Part shown: in pieces, positions 10,175-22,143 of the stretch
Layout: each line of letters opens with the position of its first letter
Position numbering within the stretch: the stretch's first letter is position 1
Notes under the pieces: generated by a model
The model's input: only the letters and a program-made list of their open reading frames with translations
Told to the model about the DNA's origin: nothing
Database searches by the model: none
NCBI GenBank assembly: GCA_020744225.1
Contig: JAGMWG010000015.1
Span: 248,001-312,000, forward strand
Direction: 5' to 3'
Source: Paraphoma chrysanthemicola
Lineage: Eukaryota > Ascomycota > Dothideomycetes > Pleosporales > Phaeosphaeriaceae
Length of the DNA stretch: 64,000 nucleotides
Position numbers and translations under genes: made by a program

Positions 10175-11584
10175 TCAGTATGTAACCTCAACCCCACCTG
10201 GCAACTGTTGAAGCCATTCTGCACCACTCTTGCCAACATTCTCGACGACTTGCTGCGACTTCTTACATTTCATGGAGTCTTGCCCAGATTGAATTTTGAG
10301 AACGCTGCAGTTGGCATTTGCACACTTGCCGCTGGGGAGAGCATCCATAGCCTTCTGCAAAGAGTCGTCCTTCCAACCGAATAGATAGTCGCCGTGCTGG
10401 CCGTAGCCAGTCCTTTAATCATCGTCAGCGCATGTTCATAATAAGACTGAGAACGGCACTTACCCATCGCCAAAACTGTACACAAAAGGCTGTTTGCCAT
10501 TACCGTACCAAGCGTTATTCTTATACCTTCCCGTATCCCACATGATCTCGTACATGACCTGCGGGATCGCAACAGGGTGTGTACTCGGACAGTTCGGTGT
10601 ACCAAGACCTCCACCGTTGGAGTATGCGACATGGCTCTTGTGATCTGGTGAATCAAGATCCTTCCCATTCCAGCATGATGGGAAGATGACCGTCGCGCGA
10701 ATACCTTTGGGGCAGTACTTGGTTGGCAATTCGGCAGTATCCTTCGAGTCGCACGGCGCAAAGCCCTCGCCATTGCCAAGGCAGCGATGGCAGATCGATG
10801 CACGATTGGCTTTCTTTGCCATGGGATCTCCGGCGATCATGCGAAAGCCTGGTTTGAAGGCGGTCATTTTGTTATTCTTTGCGGAGTACGGCATATAGTA
10901 CACCGTCATGCCACCATCTTGCTGGAGCCCGACGTTGGCGAACTGAGGAACCCGCTGGAAGGTGCCGTTCTCGGGCGATTTGAAGTAGAGCGAGGCTAAA
11001 GTTGAGGTACAAAGTCAGCAACAGACGCAAGGTACGTGCAAATACTTAGCGTGATTGAGGTGAAATGCTCCTGAGTAGGTGTTCGGGTTGTTCAAGCAAG
11101 GTGCGTATTACGGACGTACTAGACGCAGTTAGCATTATTTAGTCTAGTTTCAAGAACGTGTTTTTCAGCTTAAAACCAAGAACGCTGAGACTTTGAAACG
11201 GTTGTCGCTAGAACGTCTTAAGCGTCCTGACTCGAGCGGCTAGGGAGCACCTTGTACGGGGGGATTATTACCCTGTCCAGTAATTGGAGAAGTCCTCAGA
11301 GTAGGTGCACGTAGTGCATGTGGACAAGGAGGGAGGGTCGTACTTGGCCGGCTCCATCTATTGCAGGTCAGTGATGACTTTGATGCTCCGGTGCTGATTC
11401 ATACCGTGAGATTGAAGGAATTACCCCCGATAATCTGATGCGTGTGAGGAGCTGGATTCTGGCCTGGGGTCACAAGAGGATCAGCTCGCTCGACTGTGAG
11501 CTGCGAGCAAGCAAATCGAAGCATGTTCTGTCCAGACACAGACTGCCCCAACAGGGCCACAGTGATGAGGGCTGCCAGAAACAT
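10175..11584 (-). CDS. Secreted DUF1996-domain protein with an unresolved exon junction
   Basis: Visible exons are 11584-11405, 11357-11272, 10995-10464 and 10412-10175. The N-terminus is a signal peptide (MFLAALITVALLGQSVSG) followed by the DUF1996 opening MLRFACSQLTVERADPLV and PHTHQIIGGNSFN. Later blocks are CTTCTYSEDFSNYWT, SLYFKSPENGTFQRVPQ, CPKGIRATVIFPSCW, HVAYS, CP..HPVAIPQVMYEI and GYGQHGDYLFGW, all typical of this fungal family of unknown, probably cell-wall-related, function. Exons 1-2 and 3-4 join in phase. Between exons 2 and 3 the donor GG|GTAATA and the acceptor TTTAG|CC give one base too many. The gap is 276 nt, against about 50 for neighbouring introns. The gene may be mutated there, spliced unusually, or affected by a sequencing error in a G run. 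Confidence 0.75.
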
Positions 11585-12622
11585 GGTGTACTCTCGTGTG
11601 TTCCGTCGAAAGAATGCGGAAAACGTACAATGTGCACGGCCAGCTACTTATGCCAAAAGCTCGGCATGTGCCCTATCATAGTACCAATGAAGCAATCAAG
11701 TCGAAGAGGCGGGGCTCACCAATCGTCGCGCTTCCATCTAATGGTTAATGTCGCGGCCTGCGATGATTTGTAGTCGGTAGTGGCCGGCAGTTGTAAATTA
11801 AGTGCCGAACGAGACACCCATCGGCATACGCCATGTGGTAAATTTGTTGAACATGGGTCTTTTCGAACAGCTTGCAGTAGATTATATGCTAAGTTCACTT
11901 ACCGAACGCTAGATAGGTTGAATTATTAATGTGATCCAAACCCCTAGGTCGCTCTGGGTTCCCATGAGACCAAAGGAAGCGCATCTCATCACTTGGTAAA
12001 TATCTTGAGTAATGCGCCATAGCTGAATCGGTTTTATATCCCTTTTAGAATGAACGTCCTGATCTTCTGGGCTGTGGAAAGTAAATTGACTACCACAACG
12101 ACGATAGCCAATAACTTGTGGTCGACCACCAAATGGTATCCATCGCTTCGGTCACACTCAGCTGCCAAGGGAAGATGTTCGAATCTTCCCACATGATCTC
12201 ATGCAGAAATGAATTGTGTTGGTAGCTTCGAGTGATGGCGAAGGGCGCTTGCGGCACGATCGTAAGCACTCCGACATGACAGAGGATAATCGGAGGTGAA
12301 CAGTATGGTCGGAGGTCTCTTGTTGGCTCCCTTATTGCCCAGGAATGGTTCGAGTGAAGAGGTGAAGGTAGTCAAGTTGTTGTTGTCCCGCGCACCTCAA
12401 TGGTGCTTTCCTTATTGGTAGCCAGTGCGACTTCCTCGCGCCTTCAACAATGGCCTCACCAACTTCGCAGCTGCCCAGCATGGGTCACAGCTTCTCATCT
12501 GCGTCACTGATACAATGCCATTGCTCTCGCGCTCCTCATTCTCGCCGCGTTCGTAGCACCTTTACAGTCGTACATCGATCAGCGCACAGTTACCTCACCA
12601 GCAGCTCAGCCACACAGTCAAC
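11585..12622. other. Divergent intergenic region, about 1 kb
   Basis: This is the upstream region of both the DUF1996 gene (minus) and the hypothetical gene at 12623 (plus). No coding sequence, repeat or strong regulatory motif is recognisable. Confidence 0.5.
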
Positions 12623-13774
12623 ATGACAACACCGGTTACCAAGAACACATTATCCGCATCCAGTAGCAAACACGAGACGACGAAGCAGTGGTTACAGAGA
12701 TACCTCCGAAAACAACCCTCGGTCCAAACGAGCAAAGACTCTGGTCATGGCGGCATACGTGATCATGTTCCAGTCCAGCGGCCACAGACAGCTCCGTCCA
12801 CCAGAGAGGCAGCGCAGATAGACACCGCATCAGCAGCGCTACCGATTCCAGATGTGACTTTTAACGTTTCGCAGCCAATACATTCGCCCTCTGACCAACG
12901 GCTGCCGCGGCAAGCAAGGCCAGACTCAGGCGTGGTGCGAGATGTCAATGCTTGGCTGGACGCGAGCATGAGTGTGCCGTCGCCTCCACTCATGGCAGGT
13001 CTCACCTACTGGAGAACGACCACCGATCCCAATGCCCAGGACTCGGCGAGCGCACAGCATGCCATTCCAATTGTACGAAGACCAGACGTCGTTCGGCCTT
13101 CACCGTCCCATGTTCAGCCTACCAGGCCGGTTCGTCGACGTGTAAGGAAGATTGGTGTGGAGATGCCGTCGCTCACACGCAACCAGTCCAGCCGCGAGAC
13201 AGCTCGAAAGAACGCAAATCGACGATCCAACTCGGATACTCTTGCAATACCATACGAAGCAACGCGGCAGGGTGATCTACCTGCAGCCATGACACGATCG
13301 AGGTCCTTCCTAGCCCCTGCAGCCCACGACGTCTCTCCCACTGAGACACATTACACTATTCAGCGATCTGAGGGTGTACCATTTCTGGAACATCACGCTG
13401 GGTTTCAAAGCCCGGCGAGTACGTGCCTCAGGACGAGTGATGGGTCAAACAGCATTGAGCAACATGTGCACGCTTTCTTCATACGAGGCTCCAAGAGTGG
13501 AGAGAGCACTCGATCGTCCAGCGCAGATGTTCGCATAACACGAGAGAACTCCCTGGGTGACATTTCTGAACCCCCGACATATTGGTCTGGACCACCTCCA
13601 CCCTCATATCGTACGCGCTCGTGTTCGCGCACGGCTTCTATCCTCACTACCTCCTCTTTCGGATGCATCGACGGCATGACTACGGAACAGCGACAAATCA
13701 GCCAGCAGAGAGCGGCGCACAAGCGCAGCATGAAGGGTAAGCTCAAGATGTTCGCGCAAAATTTTGCCTCATGA
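12623..13774 (+). CDS. Hypothetical disordered protein, 383 aa
   Basis: A single long open frame with an ATG at 12623. I do not recognise a family. The protein is rich in Ser, Arg, Pro, Thr and Gln and looks intrinsically disordered. A basic patch TRPVRRRVRKIG lies near residue 168, and a possible short WW-binding segment EPPTYW-SGPPPPSY lies near residue 315. The C-terminus (QRQISQQRAAHKRSMKGKLKMFAQNFAS) is helical and amphipathic and is the part most likely to be conserved. Single-exon length and steady third-position bias support a real gene. No membrane segment or signal peptide is seen. It could be a lineage-specific signalling or scaffold protein; no function is proposed. Confidence 0.65.
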   Translation: MTTPVTKNTLSASSSKHETTKQWLQRYLRKQPSVQTSKDSGHGGIRDHVPVQRPQTAPSTREAAQIDTASAALPIPDVTFNVSQPIHSPSDQRLPRQARPDSGVVRDVNAWLDASMSVPSPPLMAGLTYWRTTTDPNAQDSASAQHAIPIVRRPDVVRPSPSHVQPTRPVRRRVRKIGVEMPSLTRNQSSRETARKNANRRSNSDTLAIPYEATRQGDLPAAMTRSRSFLAPAAHDVSPTETHYTIQRSEGVPFLEHHAGFQSPASTCLRTSDGSNSIEQHVHAFFIRGSKSGESTRSSSADVRITRENSLGDISEPPTYWSGPPPPSYRTRSCSRTASILTTSSFGCIDGMTTEQRQISQQRAAHKRSMKGKLKMFAQNFAS

Positions 13775-16465
13775 CGGCAAGCTCGAGTTACGTGGCGAGA
13801 CGGAAACGAAACAACATAGCAAAAAGACGATAACAATAGTATGACGGGACAATTCAACATGACAGCAACTTAACTTGCAATGAAAGTCTTGGTGCGGATG
13901 ATCGTCGCATATGGGGTGAAAGAATTGGCGCAATTGGAAGGTATAGCTTCGAAAGCGCAATTCCCACCAAGGTAGCTGATGCAACCTTTGTGAACGAGTA
14001 GGAGCAGAGAAGCGGAAACTCATGCGTATCAAATATATAGAATAGTAGACCAGCTCCCGCGTTTCCTAAGCTGCATAAGCGAAATGTGGCTTGTGAATAG
14101 GACCTTAGTTCTATGCTGGGATAACATCAGCTCTTTGACAAATGTTCTGCTACTAAGTGCGATGCTCTCCGATGAAAGACTAGGCAGATTGAGGAGAGTT
14201 GTTGTATCGGTGCGTTCTGCACAACGAAGCGTGACGTGCACACATTTCTCAGCTCCCCATTCGTTCTTTCGAACATCAGACGCATGATTCGGGCCTAGGA
14301 CTCCATATCAAGATTCTCATTGGGGACTTTGATGAACAGCGGTAGGACTTTCCTCTGACCATGCCTATGGTTCTACCTTCGTCATTAGTTGCTCAATAAG
14401 GCATAAAGTCTGACTACTCAGGTCGCGCAAGGTTCGGGATTATAGAGCCGTGTCATAGGAGAGCCAAGATGTCGTCAAGGAAAATAGCATACGTCAAAAT
14501 CCAGCTGATCGAGACGCCAACTTTCCAGGTGACTGCCGGCCACAATTCGTGGAGATCGGAGTCCGTTCTGTTATAACCTGTCGGTTTGTGCGTGTAACAA
14601 ATGTCGATCCGCTTCCAGTCTGGCCACGAGGTGAAGAGATTCCCGTGTCGCCTGGTTCCATTTGTGTGTAATGACCTTTCGCGCCACGAGGCTGTATTGT
14701 ACACTTCTAGATACTGAAATCTCTAGCCCGGAAGTAATATCAAGTGAGGCTACACATGTTGGCCGCCGATGCCGATGCGGCAAAGACCTCACCTCCGCGG
14801 ATCGCGGTGCAGGTGGCGAGCCGTTGACCTCATCCGACCAAGCGAACCATCAAACGAGCATTAAGCATCAGCCATGAAATTCACCCCCGGTTGCAAAGTC
14901 GTGCTTGCGTATGGTGAATCGCGCTTTTCATTTCGGCAACTGGACGAGTTGCACACTCCAGACCTTGGGGACGCTGTCAATCCCAGAGCGCCTTTCCTGA
15001 TCCGTGCGGCGACATCTGCGACCGCGTCGACAAGAAGCAGCTTCTTCTCTGTGTTATCAGCGCGGAATTGCAACGCGAATGATATACACTCGCAGCCCAT
15101 CTGGTCAAGCCAAAATACAATTCTGAGAGCAAGAGTGCGAGTGTGGTATCCTCGATTTCGCAAGTGTGGAATCCATTACTTTACTGTAAATGAATTGCAT
15201 GCTCCTTTGCTCCTAGCGCTAATAGCGCTGATAGAAGGTTATCGATGCGAAACAACCAAAGATATGTTAAGCAGAGAACCCTAGACATGTCTCCTCCACC
15301 GCCGCACGTCCTGCAGTATGTCAAGATGGCCACAATAGCATGAGCAGAAAATGCTACAAATATGTAGGTATGCATACGATCCTCTTGAACAAAGTATCGA
15401 ATGTTTGAAGTTCCAAGATGACTGCTGACTCTGAGTCTTGAGAGTCAACCGAACCCGATGGCTTCATGCAAACAAGCTAATGCAATCTTGCAGGCTGTCG
15501 GGTGCGCTGAATTTTCGATGACCTGACCATGGACGATACCGTTAACATCGGTCGCGTGACGTCCGTCGACAAACATTCAAATTGACTCCATAGTCTAAAG
15601 CTCTTCCTCGTTCCCAATTTTGCGTCTTCTCTTTCCCAAATCATAATGGTCGATTGCCTCTTCGCCGTAACACTACCTCCCGAGCCGTTTTCTTTACGAC
15701 TGATACACGCACAAAACATCCCCGGGCAAAGTACACGAGCTTATGGACAGCAGGGTTCAAGAGACGATTAGGATCAGAGACGTCCTGTCGATGCGCTCGG
15801 AGTCTTGACGGTGGTCGATGACGCTGGGTGGCTTCTGGCACCTTGTGTGGACGGTCGCGCGTCGGGGCCCTTCTTCAGTATCGTAGATCTCCTCGAAAGG
15901 CCGAGCAATGATTTGTGCCTGCACGGTGAAGTTCGAGACCTCGAGCTAGAGCTCTTGTGGCAAGAGCAGGACTGAGATTGGCCACCAGGAGCCGTGGCGC
16001 AGAGAGCCTCACCCGGCATGCATTGGTCAGAGTGCTGCAGCTGAAACGGATTGCCGATTCCTTAAAGAGCTTCCGATGGCTTCAGACATTACATATGCCG
16101 GCGTCGCGAGTTGGACTACAAGAGTTCAAGGCAATACGCAAACTACCGCATCTGCAGGATCTGATTGGTCAGGAGATGTCATCCGTTTCTCGGCCATGTC
16201 CACCGAGGAGCACTCGGGAAAAACTCATCGGGATCTGAAATCCCATCTTTCAAGCATTCCGCAGGCGGTGTTCCTCTAGCTGCGGATGTCGAGTGGCTAC
16301 GATTTTCGACTCATGTCGCCAATTACGAGACGCTATATTTTGCTGGAAACTTCCCGAACTGCCTCCATCTTCTAGGCACGCCGACTGCCCGACTAGGGTC
16401 GAAGACATCTCATCGCCGATCTACTTACGAGGAAAGTTCCGAGACGCAACTCCGCACGACGTTCC
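13775..16465. other. Gene-poor region, about 2.7 kb, upstream of the Zn2Cys6 gene
   Basis: No gene can be supported with confidence. A 110-codon plus-strand frame at 15646-15975 begins with ATG and is interrupted by one TAG after codon 41; it may be chance or a decayed gene. Other open frames at 14874-15284 and 15957-16607 have no recognisable domain. The last few hundred bases presumably serve as promoter for the regulator at 16466. Confidence 0.45.
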
Positions 16466-18514
16466 ATGGATCCTCCAGAGCGGTGGCAGCCCATTGCACC
16501 TGCCTCTGACCAACCCGGACGACAACGCTCAGCTCCAGACTCGAGGAAGAGGCGTCAAGCGGTGGCCGTCGCTTGCGTTCAATGTCGAACCGGCAAGGCC
16601 AAGGTAGGCTGACGGACTGTACCAACGGCTGCTCAGATTCCGTCACTGAACCCTTCACAGTGCGACGGTACGAGGCCGCGATGTCTCCGTTGCAAAGACA
16701 ATGACTATCCCTGCCAGTACGATGTGGCAGAAGGTGTGTCTAGAGCGGAGCGGATGAAACTGCTCAGGAGAGACAGCATGTCTAGCAAGGTCGAAGAGAT
16801 GGAGCGTGTACTCAAAGCACTGCGGTCAGGTTCCGACGAACAAGCATCTATTATCCTAGCAAGACTTCGACTTGGTGAGCGTCTTGAGGAGGTCGCAAAA
16901 GGCTTGCCCCCAGCCGTCTTCTCATCCGCACAGAGCAAACCTCCCAGGTAAGATCCGATCGGGTGCTTCCCCTCCTTGGGGTTGATGGATTAATAACTCC
17001 GAGTCTAGCTTACTGGCCCAGGACTCTACAGGCACCTCTGGCAGCGGTGTAAGCACTGATTCGACAGCCGAATACAGCGACGGCATGGCTTCATCCTACC
17101 GACACAGCTCCCGTGCTTCGTACTCACCTTCTATTGGGCACCATCCTAGCTGGCCAGGCTCTAGCACGATCGCATCATCATCTCAATCGATTTCAACGAA
17201 AGGAAAGCAACCAGCGCCAACGGTCGATACTGCTTCGCGACCTTTCTTGTCCATACTGTTCGACAGAAGGGACTATCTCCTTGCGACTAGTGACAGTGAA
17301 GATGGCTACGACATCGATGGAGATTCGGACGTTACGGTGGACCCGAGACTACTGTCGCAAGACTTAACTTTCGAGGCTGTCAACGCCTTCACAGGTTCTC
17401 CAATGGACACGTCCCGAAGCAGGCTACCATCACCCCAGAAAGAACAACTTGGCGGTACGATGCATGTGACGCATCTCAGAAGTCGCCAGCCGATCGTCAA
17501 CGCGATTCGGGTTCATCCGAATTTCAGTCTGCAGAACCTCTTTGGCAACATGCCTCTTTCGAGTAGCATTCGCACAAACAACTATCCGCCCGAGATCCAA
17601 AACGCGCAGATCGACAATCTTTCTCTTCCAACATGGGCAATGATGACCATTAACACAAGACCAGACCCTGGGGGTCTAAGACATGCTTTCTGGAGCGTAG
17701 TCCAGGATGCAACTGCTCTGTTGCGGAGTGGCACACCCGTCAACTTCGTCATTGAAAAGCACCCCAATATTGCAGCACTTTTCGACGAAGACGAATTCGG
17801 ACGATCAGGCATTCTATCCAGATGGGCAGCCAGCATGGTTCACAGTATAAGGCTCAAAGGTCAGCAATGTTTCCAGTTCTGTCAACTGGAGTCGATCGCC
17901 CATGCTTAACGTCAATTGAACGAGTGCTGAAAATCTCAGGGGATGACTTCACGGCCTTCGCATCAATGTATCACTTCTGGTATTTAATGCGTTGGATGAT
18001 CTCACCATCTCCCGAAACGTATGAAGCGATTCCGGAGTCGCTAAGACCGACGTAAGATGCCGACAGTCGTAGCCCACCTTTTATTCTAAAAATAACTTTC
18101 ATAGGCCAAATCAACTGTTTATGCCGCACATCAGCATGCTTGATTTCATCGCGTGGCCTGCATTTCGCGAATTTGCGGTACAGGTTCCACGAATGCAAGA
18201 GCGCATGGATTGGATGATGGACATGAGTCTCACTATCCAGTGTGACTGGTCTTTTGCCAACGACGAGGCATTCCAGCGGGATGATGAGACCGGTCTGTTG
18301 GACCTTTGTGTGTTGGCAAAGGTATGCACTTCCCCACATCGAGGTCTCGAGGAGACATCCTTCAGTCGTGGGCTCAAACACACGCATGGCTTATCTCGCT
18401 GACCAATTCCAGACAACAATGCGTGATCTCTCCAGTTGGTCTGTCGGACCAACATTCAGAGCCTACGTGAGCAACGCGGACTCGTATGTGCGAATCAGGA
18501 CTGAAGAATATTGA
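16466..18514 (+). CDS. Zn2Cys6 transcription factor, 568 aa, six exons
   Basis: Exons are 16466-16603, 16661-16947, 17009-17859, 17940-18051, 18105-18321 and 18413-18514, all joining in phase. The binuclear zinc cluster is intact with cysteines at 37, 40, 47, 54, 57 and 64 (C-x2-C-x6-C-x6-C-x2-C-x6-C). The first intron falls exactly between Lys46 and Cys47, so the finger exists only after splicing. A short helical, probably coiled-coil linker follows (VEEMERVLKALRSG..ARLRLGERLEEVAKGL). The C-terminal half carries blocks PPEIQNAQIDNLSLPTWAMM, HPNIAALFDEDEFG, FWYLMRWMISPSPETYEA, MPHISMLDFIAWPAFREF and NADSYVRIRTEEY. This layout is typical of a fungal regulator family that I believe carries a DUF3425-type domain. 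It is a nuclear DNA-binding regulator; its targets are unknown. Confidence 0.92.
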
Positions 18515-19582
18515 ACGAGCTTAGTAACGACCGCTACGACTTTACGGTAACAAACAAGAGATTGGGAAAGACAAAGTAGCGCAGCGTATGTTATCCGTAC
18601 ATACATACTGGTAACCCCAGTCGGAAGCAAGGCTAGAACCACCTGGGCAGCGTGCACCCCAAGCAGGCCAAGTTCTCGGAGCTGGTGCAGGCCATCACCA
18701 CACACATAACACAACAATACCATATAAGTCATCGCCAGGTACCTTTAAAAAGTCAACAATAGCACCAAACTCGCCCAATTGTACCTGAAACGCCATTTCA
18801 TACGGCGGATTAGCCGGATGTACCACCTGAATCACCTGATGTAAATATGCGAAGCATCGTGCGATGCGCCTCCAAAAGATCGATGACCACGTTAAACGCG
18901 ATGCACATCAAGAGTCGATGCCCATCGCGAGAATGAGGGGCATGGAGGGGCAAATTACATGGTGAAGTCTTCCGACCCAATCACATTGTACCTTTCCCTG
19001 GGATAAAATCCGAAGTTACTGATGGACAGTCGCTGCCGATCTTGCAATCCAATCACGAATGCCTTTAAGATGATATGCGCGCGGCACGAGCCTGAATTTC
19101 GACTACTTGCAACAGTGCAGCGCGAAGGACGGCTGTATCAGTGGCGCGGATGGGAGTCGCATTCTTCTTGCGGTGGTGCGAAGGATCGTGATCGAAGCCG
19201 AATAGCTTCAAATTTGTCGACCGGCACGATTGCCAAGATCGGCCGAGTGCTAAATGAACGGCGCCAAGTGGTCGTACTCGCAGCGATGAAATGTGCCACT
19301 GACGACTGCTAAATCTAGTCTAGTCGCGGAAGCACTTTTTCTGTCATTGACGCTCGAACAACGCGAATGACTGCAACAATAAATGCTGCTCCAGGACCGG
19401 TAACAATCCAGTTCTCGTGTTGAGAAGGCCATCGATTACCCGAATACAGTAGAAAATGCGCTCATTCAATGACTCACCAATCATCTCAGTTAACCATGGT
19501 TTTGAAGACACTCAAGGAACTGGTAGCCATGATGATCATCACGCAGTCGACAACGAATTACATCAAGGTACCAACTCAACAC
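18515..19582. other. Gene-poor region downstream of the Zn2Cys6 gene
   Basis: About 1.07 kb with no supported gene. Open frames are short and carry no domain signature. The region looks like unconstrained intergenic DNA. Confidence 0.45.
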
Positions 19583-19762
19583 TACTGTGGTATCCCCCTG
19601 AAGTTTAAGCCCTTCTCCACAAATGTTCTTATTCCGCGGACAGCTTGCGATTGGATCCACATACCTTTGAAGCGAATTCTATGTAGCTGATTGACTTAAT
19701 ATTGTGGGCTTCGCTACGTACAATGTGGCGAATGGCTTGAACTTCAAGGGAATACCACAGTA
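19583..19762. mobile_element. 180-bp MITE-like element with 39-bp imperfect inverted ends and TA flanks
   Basis: The left arm at 19583-19621 and the reverse complement of the right arm at 19724-19762 match at 34 of 39 positions by my count; three of the five differences are C/T. Both ends read TA-CTGTGGTAT from outside inward, so the ends may be CTGTGG.. bounded by a TA duplication, as in Tc1/mariner-derived miniature elements. The 102-bp interior has no coding capacity. It could instead be a chance palindrome or a hairpin RNA. Other genomic copies would settle it. Confidence 0.5.
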
Positions 19763-22143
19763 AGGTCGCACCACGATGAAAATTATGGCTTTAGTGATAC
19801 CGAAAGCCACATTCATGACATTTTGAATAGTCCTATCCGTTGCCCACCTCAGACAGGCCCCGTGCTACGCTGACAATGCTTGAGTGATAGCTGGGTCTCT
19901 TCGTTGCCATAATATAGACTCGCGATGCTGACACCAGTGTCCGCAAGAGTGCCAAGACGCAGGCCAATATTAGACGAGACTAAAAATGTAAGTTTTCCGA
20001 GTTTCACTAATCGAATAATGACATACAAAGCATCGAAGCAAAATACTATGTCACCTGAAAAATAACGCTGTCAAGTAAGAACAGCGCATGTTTAATAGAA
20101 ATGATGATCTAGTCGGACGAGACAAACAGGCGTTGCACATCCAGTCACCTGGTGCCACCACTCCATATGGAAAGTGTAAGTTTCTCTGGCTGACTACACA
20201 CGAGAGCGCTGCGCAAGGATGTGTATATATCAGAGCTGCATGATATTGTATGAGATAGGTGCCATTGCATATTTACCTTGCAAAAACCTGCAAAAATTAC
20301 TTGCAGCTGCCAGGCCATATCATTGTACGGTGTGCAAGTTGTTGGGCGTCGTAGGGGTGCAATCCATGCATTCGGCGAAGAGACTATTACAGGTCTAACT
20401 TTAGACGATCCGTACCTCGGCTATACTGGATTGAAGCGCACTTACATCTAGAAGCAATGTATTTCTCTCCCTGACGTCCGTGCGCAGGTATCCTTGCCCA
20501 TCTCTTCAAAGGCGGGGGTGGGGGGGCTGAGTCGGTTGGACCGATCGACATCAGTCGCTTGTCATCGATTGGTCATTATGACAATAGATCAATGTCTCTC
20601 TCATGTCTCGTAAGATTTGAAATAGAAATTCCGCCACCGAAGAACTTCCATTTCCTCCAGTAACACAGTTGACTTGTGTTCGCATCATCAACAACCATAG
20701 CACAGACGACGAAAGTGGTGAGATGATACTTCACAAGGGAATCTCGCGTTGAAGCAAGTCTGTCAAAACTTCTGAGTAGATCAGTCATCTAGCTAGTAGC
20801 TGGGTAATTAGAACATCTGGTGGCCACTCGAGCATGCCGTTCCACCGATAGACATGGCCTTCCCATGTCACAGATTGTAAGTCGGTATGGCCCAATTTTT
20901 ATTTGAGTGCCGGTATAGGTTATGCACAATAATGCTTCTGTGTGGAGCCTTTAGTGACGATCGCGATAGACTGATTGGTCTCGTGGGCTTCTGTGAAGTC
21001 TAACAAACAATTGCTTGGCGGGAAGGCTTGAGTGGCACACGCACTCTTTTCGGAATAAACCTGAGTGGCTGTAATTCGAAGGCAATGGTGAGCGTTAGGT
21101 AGTTTGGATAATATCTACTGCGAAAGCCCACTCAATGGCACCTGGGCCGCTTTTAGACTTCTCTAATGTTGATTTGCACGCTTGAGTTTCGTACTGCGTG
21201 AACAAAAGTCATCCGGCTTGTACATCCCGCTCTATCTGAGTATACCAATCCTGAAGTGGCACATGGTCCGCATGATGGCACCAATTGAGCGGAGGACGAG
21301 GCGAATGGGCCTCGCACCAAGCAAGTATCGATGTTGTGGTCGTAGTCGGAGCTCCGAGTGCCTTCCTGAGGCGATCTGGAGTTGTCATCGGAGTTTTAGC
21401 CGCTATTGCATCTAGTCCACCCTAGCCACAAAGCCTAAATCTACCCTAGTGAAGCACAGAACATAGCGCTGGAAACTGGAAGGCAAAGGCAACCAGGTCC
21501 TCGAGGATCGACAGTACTCAACATTGTGCTAAGCGCAAATGATGATGCTGATCACAAAGATGCCAACAGTCAATGTTTAGCCTTTCTTATAGAAGGCTTT
21601 GTGGTAATGCGCAAACAGTGAACCGCATTGACCTCTCAATGCCGAAAGCGCTGGAAGCATTCCTGGTGTGAGGCGTGGTCTTCTATCGTATTTGGAAATC
21701 TGTGGAAGCTGTGGTCTCAGCCTCCCAATGACTGCTAGGTTGTCGCCAGGACATTGCGGGTAGACTCATTTTCTAGAGGCAGAGATGGCTGGTGAGGACG
21801 TGCGAGCATTTTGTCCGCGACAAGGGCGTCTGCCAATCTCAAGCAAGGGCACGTCGGATCTTGCGTACACAGCTTCCCCACATGTCGGCATACCGGATGC
21901 GGTTGGCACGCTTGCCAGTGGACCTCGGTCTTTGGCATCACAGACATCATGAAGATGTCCACTTCCGAACCTTCCACATACTCCTGTGAGCTGTGGTAAT
22001 GTGTTGTTCCCAGATTGCGTGAAGGCACAAAATTGCACAGTACTCCGAGAAAGCTACCATCTGCTCTACATACACAGTAACAAGTTGCATCGCACACGAG
22101 AGCCCCACAGACGTTCCCCGCACATCGACCCTTCAGAATTACC
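19763..22143. other. Gene-poor region, about 2.4 kb, before the transhydrogenase gene
   Basis: No coding sequence is supported. A G-rich run lies at 20511-20530 (GGCGGGGGTGGGGGGG). A 162-codon minus-strand frame (21735-22223) overlaps the start of the next gene and has no domain. The final few hundred bases should contain the transhydrogenase promoter. Confidence 0.45.

Noticed and set aside
14874..15284. Plus-strand open frame of 136 codons
   Set aside because: No domain, no homology I recognise, and an equally open antisense frame.
15646..15975. A 110-codon plus-strand frame with ATG and one internal TAG
   Set aside because: The translation looks moderately protein-like, but no family is recognised, the stop is unexplained, and the GC content makes long frames likely. 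It might be a decayed gene; evidence is too weak for a feature.
6655..18514. Possible secondary-metabolite cluster (Zn2Cys6 regulator, amidase, Dabb protein, SDR)
   Set aside because: No polyketide synthase, peptide synthetase, terpene cyclase or P450 is present, and the genes are scattered among unrelated functions.
20511..20530. G-run as a quadruplex or origin element
   Set aside because: A single short run; four spaced G tracts are not present.
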